Assembly (NCBI GenBank): GCA_947647645.1
Contig: CANSLE010000001.1
Location: 1-40,219, forward strand
DNA: 40,219 bases
DNA from: an uncultured Microbacterium sp.
Lineage (GTDB): Bacteria; Actinomycetota; Actinomycetes; Actinomycetales; Microbacteriaceae
Direction of reading: 5' to 3'
The notes under the pieces were generated by a model. That model searched no databases and was not told the DNA's origin. It worked only from the letters and a program-made list of their open reading frames with translations. The number at the start of each line of letters is the position of its first letter. Positions within the stretch are counted from its first letter, which is position 1. A program made the position numbers and the translations under genes. Below are positions 24,683 through 33,608 of this stretch, piece after piece.

Positions 24683-25573
24683 TCAGCGTCGCACGGCCGT
24701 CAGGCGGGTGGAGCCCAGCGCTCGGCCCAGCACCCCTTCCAGCCGCCCCACGAAGGCGTGCAGACCGTCGGTGAGACCGTACTCGTTGCCCCGGCGCAGT
24801 CCCACCAGCAGTCCCGCGAAGACGAACCCCCAGCGATGCCAGAGCGGGAAGGGGTGACGGGCCAGGACACGCCCGATGCCGCGGCCGTAGGCGCGGATCT
24901 TCCACCGTCGCTCGCTTGCGCTGAGCCCGATCGATTCTGGCACACCGCCGACGTACACATCCTCCGCGCGGGTCCAGATGAATCTCCGGGCGATCGCGGG
25001 CTCTGCCGCAAGTACCCGCATGAGGAGATCGGTGACCTCGCCCGCCTGCCACGGCGTCGCTGCACCGCTCCCGATCGATACGTCGAACCCGCCGACGCCG
25101 CGCAGTAGGCCGAGGCGGATGACGAGACTCATCTCGATCACGTTCCAGACCGTCGATGTATCGAGGGTCGTTCCCGGCGCTGGCAGCGCGAAGCGTGGAC
25201 CGATTTCGGTTGATACGGTCACCGCCCCGCCAGGCGCATCGGCCACGAGCCGACGGATCGCCTCGATGCTGTTCTCGGGAAACCAAGTGGTGTCATTCGG
25301 AAACATGACCAGAGCGTCGTCACCCGCACTCGCGAGGGCGGCGATGCCGGTGTTGCGTCCCAGCGATGCGCCGCGACCCGAGGTGAGGGCGCTGACGCGT
25401 CCGCGGGTGTCCGCGGCATCCACCAGAGCCTGGACGTCAGCGACGTTGCCTTGGGCGACCACGACGATCCGATCATCGGGACCGAGCTGCGGCACGGCGG
25501 AGTCGAGAAGCCGACGAAGTGGCACGACGCGTCCGAGAGTCGTCACCACGAGCATCATCGGGGGAGTGGTCAT
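24683..25573 (-). CDS. Glycosyltransferase family 2
   Basis: 296 residues. MMLVVTTLGRVVPLRRLLDS, RIVVVAQGN, GRGASLGRNTGIAAL and ALVMFPNDTTWFPENSI give a GT2 domain; the metal motif reads PND rather than DXD. The block GVGGFDVSIGSGAATPWQAGEVTDLLMRVL is the acceptor-side segment with the catalytic acidic residues. Start ATG at 25573 overlaps the stop of the flippase gene (4 nt). A membrane-surface stretch (HRWGFVFAGLLVGL) near the C-terminus suggests membrane association. Longer open frame upstream lies over the flippase gene and is ignored. Confidence 0.8.
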   Translation of the reverse strand: MTTPPMMLVVTTLGRVVPLRRLLDSAVPQLGPDDRIVVVAQGNVADVQALVDAADTRGRVSALTSGRGASLGRNTGIAALASAGDDALVMFPNDTTWFPENSIEAIRRLVADAPGGAVTVSTEIGPRFALPAPGTTLDTSTVWNVIEMSLVIRLGLLRGVGGFDVSIGSGAATPWQAGEVTDLLMRVLAAEPAIARRFIWTRAEDVYVGGVPESIGLSASERRWKIRAYGRGIGRVLARHPFPLWHRWGFVFAGLLVGLRRGNEYGLTDGLHAFVGRLEGVLGRALGSTRLTAVRR

Positions 25574-26811
25574 GGGCGCGCCCCGTCCGCAGTCAGGGCC
25601 CGCATCCGCGATCGCGTGCGCGACGCGAGGAGCACGGTCGAGATGCTCTCCGTCGCGCCGTAGCCGATGGCCACGCCCAGGGGGCCCCACAGGATTCCGC
25701 CGCCGACCATCAGCGGGATGCCGATGACGGTCGCGGCCACGGTCGCGCGCATGACCGCCCCCTGATCTCCTGCCGGGAACAGCACATGGCGGGTCATCGA
25801 GGTGCGCAACGAGTACATAGCGAAGGCGAGTCCGAGTGCGACACATACGCCGAGCGGTGCGGCCGCTTGGTCGCCGAACAGCAGAGCGCTCACTGGCGTT
25901 CCGAGCGATCCGAGAACGATCATGCCTAGTGCGCCGAAGCCGCCGTGCAGCAGGAGGGCGATCCGCAAGCGCCGCAGGCGTGCGGCGCCCTCGACTTCCG
26001 CAGACCACGATTGCAGGGCGTTCGCGAGGGTAAGGGGCAGAAACTGCCCGAGTTTGGACATCTTGTCGGCCGAGGCGAAGCCTGCCGCGGCGCTTCCCAT
26101 CGACAGGAGGTTTACGAGCGGAGTGGGGACGGCCGAGTACGCGCCGAGTGCCGCATCGTTCACCGCGACCGGAGCTCCCACTCGGAAGAGCCCCGGGATC
26201 TCTCGACGAGGCGGCCAGGGGGAGGGATAACGCCGGAGCAAACCAATGGTGAACGCCGTGGTTCCGACGACGGTGACAGAGATCCCCGCCAGCGGATAGA
26301 TCTCGACGGGCAGGCCACCGAGGATCGCGAACATCGATAGCGCAGCGACGCACAGTCGCGGGAGCGCGTCGTAGAAGAGGATCGAGCGCGGATCGCCGAC
26401 ACCGACGGAGAACCACGTGAACGACAGACCGATGAGCGCCCCCTGCAGACCCATCAACGCCGCGAGAAGCTGATGACCGGGAGCGGCGACGATAGCGCAG
26501 ACGATGATCAGCAGCGGCAACGCGACCACCGAGGTCAGCAGGCGCACCACGACGGCATCTCGGTACGGTCGGCCGCGGCGGACGTCGTCCGGGGCGATCG
26601 CGACGAGGGCGGGGCCGACCGTCGTCCAGCCGTAGGCGACGGCGATCGCGGCGAACGTGCCGACTGACTCGCCCGCGATCGCGCTCGCCCACCCGTCGGG
26701 CCCGGCCGCACGCGACACGGCTGGCAGGACGAGCAGTGGAGACACGGCTGCCACGGCGGGGATCAGAGTGAAGCCGAGAAGCCGCGACCGCAGCGACGCC
26801 GGCTCAGCCAC
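25570..26811 (-). CDS. Polysaccharide flippase (Wzx-like, MOP superfamily), second copy
   Basis: 413 residues and about twelve hydrophobic helices, opening with LLGFTLIPAVAAVSPLLVLP. The typical mid-protein helices are present (VPTPLVNLLSMGSAAAGFA, DKMSKLGQFLPLTLANALQS), as is the C-terminal GGGILWGPLGVAIGYGATE. Probable lipid-linked-glycan flippase for the operon in which it lies. Little similarity by eye to the flippase at 20300-21544, so it is not a recent duplicate and may serve a different repeat unit. Overlaps the upstream GT4 gene by 8 nt and the downstream GT2 by 4 nt. Confidence 0.78.
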   Translation of the reverse strand: MAEPASLRSRLLGFTLIPAVAAVSPLLVLPAVSRAAGPDGWASAIAGESVGTFAAIAVAYGWTTVGPALVAIAPDDVRRGRPYRDAVVVRLLTSVVALPLLIIVCAIVAAPGHQLLAALMGLQGALIGLSFTWFSVGVGDPRSILFYDALPRLCVAALSMFAILGGLPVEIYPLAGISVTVVGTTAFTIGLLRRYPSPWPPRREIPGLFRVGAPVAVNDAALGAYSAVPTPLVNLLSMGSAAAGFASADKMSKLGQFLPLTLANALQSWSAEVEGAARLRRLRIALLLHGGFGALGMIVLGSLGTPVSALLFGDQAAAPLGVCVALGLAFAMYSLRTSMTRHVLFPAGDQGAVMRATVAATVIGIPLMVGGGILWGPLGVAIGYGATESISTVLLASRTRSRMRALTADGARP

Positions 26812-27937
26812 GGGTCGCTCCTGCCTCGGCAGCGCTTCTCAGCACTGCGGCGAAGGCCACTGCCGCAGCATCCCACGTGAACCGCTGCGCCCACTCCATG
26901 CCGCCGGCGCGCAATGCATCGCTGGACTCGTCGTCCAGTCCGAGGGTGGCACTCAGGGCCGCGGCGAAGCTCTTTGGGTCTCTCGCATCGGCGTACCGCG
27001 CGTACGTGCCGCCGACCTCGCGCAGAACTGCGGTGTCATGGGCGACAACCGGTACCCCGGCGCCGAGTGCGTCGGCGACCGGGAGACCGAAGCCTTCGCT
27101 GAGCGACGGGCATGCGTAGACGGATGCGACCTGGTACAACGCCCCCAGCTGCTCGTCGCTTACCCAACCCGGCAGAACCACGTCGCCGTCGAGGTGAAGG
27201 TCCTCGACGCTCGCGTGCAGCGGGTCCGTAGATCCGCCTCCGGCGATGACGGACACGGGTCGGCGATCGGGGGCGATCTGGGCGAGCGCTGCGAGCAGTC
27301 CGATGAAGTTCTTGTGCGGCATCCGGTTGCCGGTGGAGACGAGGATCGGGCGCCCGGGCGTGATGCCCAGGGGGGCAAGCACCGGCCACGGGTCCTCGAC
27401 CCGGGCAAAGGTGGAACGCCCGTTGTAGACCAGCGCGATATCGCGCTTCGGGATGCCGAGATGCCGGGTGATCGCGTCCGCAGCTGTAGAGGAAACCGTG
27501 ACGACTCGGCGGGCTGTGCGAGCGGTTCGCGTCATGAGCCATGCCGTGACAGCCCGACCCAAACGCTCGAAGCCCGTACCGGGCAGCTCGTGATAAATCA
27601 CGTCGTGGACAGAGACCACGCGAGGCACGCGGCCAGCCGTCAGCGGGCCGAAGTTGGCAGGGGACCATACGACGTCTGCGCAGGTGCGCCGGGCAACGCT
27701 GTTCACACGGGTGATCTCACCCAAAGCCCATGTTGCGCGGCCGTCACCTACCCAGCGGACCACCTCGACCTCGCCGGGGAAGAACGCGCGCACGGAATCC
27801 TCCCCGGCGGCGCCGGTCAGGCCGATGAACACTGCGTCCGGCAGCTGGGCTGCGAGACGGGGGAGGAGCTCGCGGACGTATGTCTCGGTGCCGCCGCGGC
27901 CTCCGGTGTAGCCGAGCAGATCAACGAGGACCCGCAC
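26804..27937 (-). CDS. Glycosyltransferase family 4
   Basis: 377 residues. GT-B fold: N-terminal LVDLLGYTGGRGGTETYVREL (glycine-rich acceptor loop), HDVIYHELPGTGF, TVSSTAADAI, LVSTGNRMPHKNFIGLLAAL and the donor-site E-x7-E block with CPSLSEGFGLPVADALGAG and VPVVAHD. MPHKNF is frequent in mannosyl/rhamnosyl transferases of this family. GTG at 27937 is preferred because it begins exactly at the family N-terminus and 4 nt after the upstream stop; a GTG at 27967 would overlap the previous gene by 26 nt. Donor unknown. Confidence 0.83.
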   Translation of the reverse strand: MRVLVDLLGYTGGRGGTETYVRELLPRLAAQLPDAVFIGLTGAAGEDSVRAFFPGEVEVVRWVGDGRATWALGEITRVNSVARRTCADVVWSPANFGPLTAGRVPRVVSVHDVIYHELPGTGFERLGRAVTAWLMTRTARTARRVVTVSSTAADAITRHLGIPKRDIALVYNGRSTFARVEDPWPVLAPLGITPGRPILVSTGNRMPHKNFIGLLAALAQIAPDRRPVSVIAGGGSTDPLHASVEDLHLDGDVVLPGWVSDEQLGALYQVASVYACPSLSEGFGLPVADALGAGVPVVAHDTAVLREVGGTYARYADARDPKSFAAALSATLGLDDESSDALRAGGMEWAQRFTWDAAAVAFAAVLRSAAEAGATRG

Positions 27938-27941
27938 CGCT

Positions 27942-29132
27942 TCAGCTCTCGATAACGGCGTCGGCACGTACGACGCGACGCGGAGTCGTCAACACGCCCG
28001 AGAAGAAGCTCATCATGATCGTCTGGAAGCCGAGCACGATGCCCAGGGCGCTCGGGATGGCGATGCGCACGACCGCGGCGGCGTCCTGCGGCCCGAAGTT
28101 CAGGCTGCCCCAGCGCAGGACCTGGACGACTCCGATGGCGACGCCGATGACGAACAGTGCGAGGCCGATCAACAGGCCGCGCTCGGCGCTCCAGCTGGCA
28201 ACGACAGACCGGTACCGTGCACTCGTCGGAAGGAACCCCTCCTGGGTTGCATACAGCTTCGTCAGCCAGAAGAACATGAGGGACTGGTAGCCGGTCACGC
28301 AGAGCGCGCTCGCGTAGACCATCGTCGTGACGTCGAAGCCGACCCCGGCTACCTCGACACCACCGAAGGAGAGCACCCCAACGGCGATCGCGCCGACGAA
28401 GAACGCGATGAGCCCCGGGTACACGAAGAGCCAGCGCGGTGCGAAGATCAGCAGGAAGCGCAGGTGGCGCCAGCCATCGTGCCAGCTACGCAGGTGCGGG
28501 GGACGTGACCGCCCGTCCTTCTTCAGCGTGGTCGGAACCTCCTCGATGCGGTAGCGCGAGAGCGAGGCTTTGACGACCATCTCCGACGCGAACTCCATCC
28601 CGGTCGTCTGCAAGTCGAGCTCCAGCATCCGTGCGCGGTTGAATCCGCGCAGACCGCAGTGGAAGTCGCGCACGCCGGGCCGGAAGAACAACTGACCGAT
28701 CGCCGACAACACCGGGTTGCCGAGGTACTTGTGCAGGGGCGGCATCGCGCCCGGAGCGATCCCGCCGGCAAAGCGGTTGCCCATGACGAGATCAGCACCC
28801 GCTCGAAGACGCTCGATGAACGGTTCGAGGTGCTCGAAGTCGTAGCTGTCGTCGGCATCCGCCATGATCACGTAGCGCCCGCGGGCGGTCTCGATCCCGT
28901 TGATGAGCGCTGCACCGTAGCCGCGGCGAGGCGCGTGGGAGACGCGGGCACCGAGGTCGGTGGCGATTTTCTGGGAACCGTCGGTGCTTCCGTTGTCCGA
29001 GATGAGCACTTCGCCGAGGATCCCGGTACGGTCCAGGAATCCCTGCGCCTTGCGGATGCAGACCTCGAGTGTCTCCGCCTCGTTCAGGCATGGCATCAGG
29101 ATCGTCAGCTCGAGGTCCTGGGGCTGGTTCAC
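27942..29132 (-). CDS. Membrane glycosyltransferase family 2, polyprenyl-phosphate sugar synthase type
   Basis: 396 residues. ILMPCLNEAETLEVCI, ISDNGSTDGS (DNGS 46-49), MADADDSYDFEHL (DADD 92-95) and DFHCGLRGFNRARM define a DPM1/GtrB-like enzyme. Unlike the one at 15384 it carries its own C-terminal membrane part of about four helices (WLFVYPGLIAFFVGAIAVG; TMVYASALCVTGYQSLMFFW; GLLIGLALFVIGVAIGVV; SALGIVLGFQTIMMSFF). It should charge a polyprenyl phosphate with one sugar for use outside the membrane. ATGA overlap with the upstream GT4. Confidence 0.87.
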   Translation of the reverse strand: MNQPQDLELTILMPCLNEAETLEVCIRKAQGFLDRTGILGEVLISDNGSTDGSQKIATDLGARVSHAPRRGYGAALINGIETARGRYVIMADADDSYDFEHLEPFIERLRAGADLVMGNRFAGGIAPGAMPPLHKYLGNPVLSAIGQLFFRPGVRDFHCGLRGFNRARMLELDLQTTGMEFASEMVVKASLSRYRIEEVPTTLKKDGRSRPPHLRSWHDGWRHLRFLLIFAPRWLFVYPGLIAFFVGAIAVGVLSFGGVEVAGVGFDVTTMVYASALCVTGYQSLMFFWLTKLYATQEGFLPTSARYRSVVASWSAERGLLIGLALFVIGVAIGVVQVLRWGSLNFGPQDAAAVVRIAIPSALGIVLGFQTIMMSFFSGVLTTPRRVVRADAVIES

Positions 29133-30355
29133 TGTGGTCCTTCGTTGCGTCGTGCGCCGAGCCCTAGAGCGCCGGTGCGATGTGAGCTCGACGACCGCAC
29201 GGCGTCGAGGATTGCGTCTACCGTTTTCTCGACGGTACGGGTTTGGATCGCGGCGTCATACCAGGCGCGCGTGGACTTCCGCAGCTTCGATCCGGCGCCC
29301 ACCGCACGGACGATGGCGTCGCCGAGGTGGGCCGCGTCGATCGACTCGGCGACGATGCCGTTCGCGCCCGGCTCGATGAGCTCTGTCGACGCGTTCCCCT
29401 CATCGGCCACGAGCACGGTGGGGGTACCGTATGCGGCCGCTTCGACGACGACGAGGCCATAGCCCTCACGCCGCGACGGGTTCGCGAGCACCGCCGCCGA
29501 GCCCATCAGTTCATCAAGGACATCCTGCGAGACGAAACCCGGACGAGTCGTCCAATCGGCCGCGTTCGATGCAGCGATCGCAGCGTCGACGTCGCCCGAG
29601 CTCGGCCCGTCGCCGAGGATGACCAGCCGGAGGTCCGGAAACACGTCGCGCGCCCTTGCCACCGCAGCGGGGAGAGCTTCCACGCGCTTGTCCGGGATAT
29701 GCCGACCGGCGTACAGCACGAACGGCGGACTCGCTGCAGACGAGTGTGCAAGGGTGCTCGACGCGGCCTCCGAGTCGATGTCGATGAGTCCCGGGCTCAC
29801 GAGAACCCGACGGCGGAACCCCTCGCCGCGAAGGCGGCGCGCGCTGAGCTGCGAGTGGGCGGTGGCGACCGGAGTGAGGGCGATTGCGGCTCTTTGCAAG
29901 GCCCAGGCCACGTTGCCGGTGACCATTCCGGCGTACTCTCGCCACTGGCGCCGCCCCCACACTTCGAGGTAATCGACGACGATCTTCGTTCCCGAGCCGA
30001 CAAGCGCGGCGCGCGCTGCGAAGACGTTGAGGATCGGCAGACCACTGACGATGACCGCCTCGTATTCTCTCCGACGACGTAGAAGCGCCCAGAACAGGGC
30101 GGCAGCGTAGCGGAGCGCGGCGGTGGTGCGGCGCACGCCTTCTCGATCGTAGAGACGGAGATTGCCGACGATCGGGACGATACGGAAACTGGCGGGCGCT
30201 GGTTGACCCTCCCACTGTCGAGACGTGAGGTAGTCGACGCGGTTCCCACGCGCCGCAAGCCACTTCGCGAAGCTGCGATACTGCCGCTCTCCTCCCCCCG
30301 TCGTGTACGGGAACAGGCAGTCGTATGCGATCCCGATGGTGTTTCGCCGAGCCAT
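29129..30355 (-). CDS. Glycosyltransferase family 4
   Basis: 408 residues. TIGIAYDCLFPYTTGGGERQY is the N-terminal Gly-rich loop; VLYAGRHIPDKRVEALPAAV, LVILGDGPSSGDV and ANPSRREGYGLVVVEAAAYG with TPTVLVAD form the GT-B donor site with the E-x7-E pair. Cytoplasmic enzyme transferring a sugar to a lipid-linked acceptor. The ATG at 30355 overlaps the stop of the DUF6541 gene (TGATG); the open frame extends far upstream over that gene but without GT4 similarity. Confidence 0.83.
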   Translation of the reverse strand: MARRNTIGIAYDCLFPYTTGGGERQYRSFAKWLAARGNRVDYLTSRQWEGQPAPASFRIVPIVGNLRLYDREGVRRTTAALRYAAALFWALLRRRREYEAVIVSGLPILNVFAARAALVGSGTKIVVDYLEVWGRRQWREYAGMVTGNVAWALQRAAIALTPVATAHSQLSARRLRGEGFRRRVLVSPGLIDIDSEAASSTLAHSSAASPPFVLYAGRHIPDKRVEALPAAVARARDVFPDLRLVILGDGPSSGDVDAAIAASNAADWTTRPGFVSQDVLDELMGSAAVLANPSRREGYGLVVVEAAAYGTPTVLVADEGNASTELIEPGANGIVAESIDAAHLGDAIVRAVGAGSKLRKSTRAWYDAAIQTRTVEKTVDAILDAVRSSSSHRTGALGLGARRNEGPQ

Positions 30356-32295
30356 CAGCTGCACCCCACGATGCGGAAGAGTCGAGCGTCGGGGCCCTGT
30401 GAGTCGAGGAGCGCGAGGTGCGCGGATGCCGTCAGATCGATGACGCCGGCGTATGCCGCGGCCCCTGAGGGGTGGATGACGTCGCGAGCGCCGAAGTCGA
30501 GGACGAAGCCCACGCCCACACGATTGACTGCTGCGCATACCGCGGGGTCGGTATCGATGCTGCGGAGGTGCTGGTCGAGGAACCGCTCGTCGGCACTGGG
30601 GGAACCGAAGACATGCCGTTCGGTCACGTGGATGCCTTCGAGCGCATACGCGAGTGATACGCCAGTGCGAGGACTCCCGATGACCAGATCGGAAGGCGCC
30701 ACGTGCAGGGGGAGCCGCTCGATGAGGGTCCGCTCGTCGGGGCTGAGGAGGAGAGCGTCCGCAGTCGCTGTGTACGCTTCGCGCACCTGGGCCAACGACA
30801 TCGACACATTGGGCCCGAAGCTGGCACTGAACACCACGGCGATCGCGAGGGCGGTCGAGCTCGCGATCGCGACGCGCTGGATCCGCGCCGACCGAGTCGC
30901 GGTGTTCCGTTTCACGAACGTTCGCGCCAGATCGAAGAGGACGAGCGCCCCCAGGACAGCCACCGGGATCGCGGCAACCACCAGGAGCGCCGCGAAGCGA
31001 CTGGGATCCGAGTACCAGGGGTTGGTCAGGAACGACCGCAGTCGGCTTCCGTGGGAAACGCCGGCTGCCAGCACGAAGAGACCGATCGCGGCGAGGAACG
31101 GCAGGAGTACGGTGATGCGGCGTGGGCGCTTCACCGCTCCGACCAAAGCGGCGAGAAGAAGGAACGACACGACGATCGTGGGTGCGAACCCTCGAGGTGA
31201 GACGAGGACTCCCTCCCCGAGGGCCTGCGCCGCGCTTCCCCAAGGTTGCCAGCCGGAGTGCGCGTCACCGGTTCGGGCGAGCGCGATGAATGCTACGCAG
31301 ATGGCTAAGCCAATCGCGAAGATCAACAGAGCGCGTCGTCGACGGCTCGGCGAACGATCCACTAGCGCATCCTGGACAGCGAATCCCGCACACAGGAGCC
31401 ACGCGAAGATCGTGGCGGCGAGGAGCGCATTCGGGTGCCCCAACGCGGTTCCGAGCGCGAGCGTTCCCAAGAGCAGCCAGCTCCGGACGCGATCACGCCC
31501 GCGGTTGGACCCGTAGACGAGCAGCGCGCCCGCGAGCGCGGCGGGGATCATCGCGAAGCCCACGGCGTTCGGGTACAGCACGCCCCAGTTGAAGAAGAGC
31601 GCGGGGAATGCGCCGAACGCGCACGTCAGAGCTGCGGTAGCGACCAGGGCCGCTGCGCGCGCGCGGAAGAGCACGGCCGACAGTGCCATCATCGACGCCG
31701 GCCACAGGACGGCGACAATGGCCAGGTTGGCTACGTTGACAGCGATGGGAACATCGACCCCCGAACACTCCGCGATTAGTGAGGTGAAGGCGTGCCAGGC
31801 GTTGGGGTAGAAGCTGATGTCGGAGGTGCGTCCGATCTGGAAGGGCGAAGCGTCGCCGCTGTCGAGCGCAAGCCTGATGGCGTTCAAATGAACGATGTTG
31901 TCGAAACGCTGAGCGATGTTCTCGGGCGCTCCGAAAGCGCGCGTGAATTGCCACGCTTGAACAATTCCGGCTGATACCAGTGCAGCCAGAGTGGCCAGGT
32001 TGGTTCGGCGCTGCGTCGGCGGTGTGCTCGTCACCGCATTCCGACCGACGAGGAACGCCGCAGCCGCTGCGACCGCGGTGATAGCGGCCAGCGGGAGGAG
32101 GGACCATCGGACGCCGACAAACGGGGCCAGCGTTGCGCTCGCCGCCATGAGGGCGATGCTCACTCCGGGCGCGAGCAGGAAAAGAACCGGCCGCTGTGTG
32201 CGCCACCCTGCGAAGACGATGATGGCCCCGGGGGCGATGAGCAACCCGATCGCGATCAAGAACGAAGGCAGCGCCGTCATCCAACCCTCAGCCAC
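30355..32295 (-). CDS. DUF6541-type polytopic membrane protein, head of the seven-gene operon
   Basis: 646 residues. At least ten hydrophobic helices in the first 470 residues (FLIAIGLLIAPGAIIVFAGW; RPVLFLLAPGVSIALMAA; and others), with RFDNIVHLNAIRLALDSG and ISFYPNAWHAFTSLIAE in an outer loop and a C-terminal extracellular part with cysteines. This layout matches DUF6541, a GT-C-like group in actinobacterial glycan loci; the D in RFDN is a possible catalytic residue. GTG at 32295 follows GGAGG by 5 nt; ATG at 32280 is the alternative. May transfer the sugar charged by the GT2 at 27942-29132. Confidence 0.75.
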   Translation of the reverse strand: MAEGWMTALPSFLIAIGLLIAPGAIIVFAGWRTQRPVLFLLAPGVSIALMAASATLAPFVGVRWSLLPLAAITAVAAAAAFLVGRNAVTSTPPTQRRTNLATLAALVSAGIVQAWQFTRAFGAPENIAQRFDNIVHLNAIRLALDSGDASPFQIGRTSDISFYPNAWHAFTSLIAECSGVDVPIAVNVANLAIVAVLWPASMMALSAVLFRARAAALVATAALTCAFGAFPALFFNWGVLYPNAVGFAMIPAALAGALLVYGSNRGRDRVRSWLLLGTLALGTALGHPNALLAATIFAWLLCAGFAVQDALVDRSPSRRRRALLIFAIGLAICVAFIALARTGDAHSGWQPWGSAAQALGEGVLVSPRGFAPTIVVSFLLLAALVGAVKRPRRITVLLPFLAAIGLFVLAAGVSHGSRLRSFLTNPWYSDPSRFAALLVVAAIPVAVLGALVLFDLARTFVKRNTATRSARIQRVAIASSTALAIAVVFSASFGPNVSMSLAQVREAYTATADALLLSPDERTLIERLPLHVAPSDLVIGSPRTGVSLAYALEGIHVTERHVFGSPSADERFLDQHLRSIDTDPAVCAAVNRVGVGFVLDFGARDVIHPSGAAAYAGVIDLTASAHLALLDSQGPDARLFRIVGCS

Positions 32296-32328
32296 ATCAA
32301 CCTCCGGGGGCCTCGAGACAACAGTCAG

Positions 32329-32337
32329 CTAGTCTAG
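32329..32337. promoter_or_regulatory. Overlapping divergent -10 elements
   Basis: CTAGTCTAG holds TAGTCT on the plus strand (32330-32335) and TAGACT on the minus strand (32336-32331). One could serve glf and the other the seven-gene operon, with leaders of about 30 nt; the two starts could exclude each other. No clear -35 boxes. Confidence 0.35.
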
Positions 32338-32434
32338 TTGATCGTCGCGTGGGCATCCGCTGGGAACGCGGGGTATGAGTCCGATCCGCGCTGACTATGA
32401 GCCTTCAGGCGCCCTCACACAGAAAGCGCAATAC

Positions 32435-33571
32435 ATGGATCTCCTCATCGTCGGTTCCGGCTTTTTCGGCCTCACGATCGCCGAGCGTGCTGCCGCAGCG
32501 GGACGCAAAGTCATGGTCATCGATCGCCGCCACCACATCGGGGGGAACGCGTACAGCGAGGACGAGGCGACGACGGGGATCGAGGTGCACCGTTACGGGG
32601 CGCACCTGTTCCACACGTCGAACCCGACGGTGTGGGAGTACGTGAACCGCTTCACGACGTTCACGGATTACGTCCACCGCGTGTACACGAACCACCAGGG
32701 CGTCGTGTTCCCGTTGCCGATCAACCTGGGCACGATCAACCAGTTCTTCCAGGCGGCGTACGCGCCCGATGAGGCGCGCGCACTCGTCCACGAGCTGGCG
32801 GGGGAGTTCGACCCGAAATCGGCACAGAACCTCGAGGAACGCGGCATCGGTCTCATCGGGCGCCCGCTGTACGAGGCGTTCATCCGCGATTACACGGCCA
32901 AGCAGTGGCAGACCGACCCGAAGGAGCTGCCAGCGGAGATCATCAGCCGCCTCCCGGTGCGGTACACCTACGACAACCGTTACTTCAACGACAGGTGGGA
33001 AGGGCTTCCCACCGACGGGTACACGGCGTGGCTGGAGCGGATGGCCGATCACCCGAACATCGAGGTGAAGCTGTCGACGGACTACTTCGACGAGTCCCAG
33101 CCGTTGAACAAGAAGGCGACGGTCGGCCAGCTCCCCGTGGTCTACACCGGCCCCGTCGACCGGTACTTCGACTACGCCGAGGGCGAGCTGTCGTGGCGGA
33201 CCCTGGACTTCGAGGAACAGGTCCTCGATGTCGGCGACTATCAGGGCACGAGCGTCATGAACTACGCGGATGCCGGTGTTCCCTACACCCGCATCCACGA
33301 GTTCAAGCACTTCCACCCGGAGCGCTCCGACCGGTATCCGACGGACAAGACCGTCATCATGCGGGAGTTCTCCCGCTTCGCGACACGTGAGGACGAGCCG
33401 TACTACCCGGTCAACACGCCTGACGACCGCGCTGGTCTCCTCGCGTACCGCGAGCTGGCGAAGGGCGAGAAAGACGTCCACTTCGGTGGACGACTCGGCA
33501 CGTACCAGTACCTCGACATGCACATGGCCATCGGTTCCGCGCTGTCCATGTGGAACAACCAGCTGGCCTGA
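32435..33571 (+). CDS. glf: UDP-galactopyranose mutase
   Basis: 378 residues from the ATG at 32435. FAD-binding LLIVGSGFFGLTIAERAAAAG at the N-terminus, then RRHHIGGNAYSE, HRYGAHLFHTSN, FPLPINLGTINQFF, IRDYTAKQWQTDPKELPA, RYFNDRWEGLPTDGY and YTGPVDRYFDY: complete Glf signature with the substrate-gating Trp and Arg blocks. It interconverts UDP-galactopyranose and UDP-galactofuranose in the cytosol. A start at 32375 would add 20 residues without family similarity, but a G-rich stretch precedes it, so it cannot be excluded. It faces the two galactofuranosyltransferase genes end to end. Confidence 0.93.
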   Translation: MDLLIVGSGFFGLTIAERAAAAGRKVMVIDRRHHIGGNAYSEDEATTGIEVHRYGAHLFHTSNPTVWEYVNRFTTFTDYVHRVYTNHQGVVFPLPINLGTINQFFQAAYAPDEARALVHELAGEFDPKSAQNLEERGIGLIGRPLYEAFIRDYTAKQWQTDPKELPAEIISRLPVRYTYDNRYFNDRWEGLPTDGYTAWLERMADHPNIEVKLSTDYFDESQPLNKKATVGQLPVVYTGPVDRYFDYAEGELSWRTLDFEEQVLDVGDYQGTSVMNYADAGVPYTRIHEFKHFHPERSDRYPTDKTVIMREFSRFATREDEPYYPVNTPDDRAGLLAYRELAKGEKDVHFGGRLGTYQYLDMHMAIGSALSMWNNQLA

Positions 33572-33608
33572 CGCCGCCCGGTCGGTAGCCGGTCAGCGAC
33601 CGGCGTCT
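33570..33608. terminator. GC-rich hairpin between convergent glf and the galactofuranosyltransferase operon
   Basis: CCGGTCG (33579-33585) pairs with CGACCGG (33597-33603), and outer GACG with CGTC. An alternative inner pairing is GCCGGT (33588-33593) with ACCGGC (33599-33604). It overlaps the stop of the minus-strand gene and could end transcripts in both directions. Confidence 0.45.

Noticed and set aside
22709..25108. 799-codon plus-strand open frame opposite two glycosyltransferase genes
   Set aside because: Composition is typical of antisense frames in GC-rich DNA (Arg, Gly, Asp, Cys scatter) and it carries no recognisable motif.
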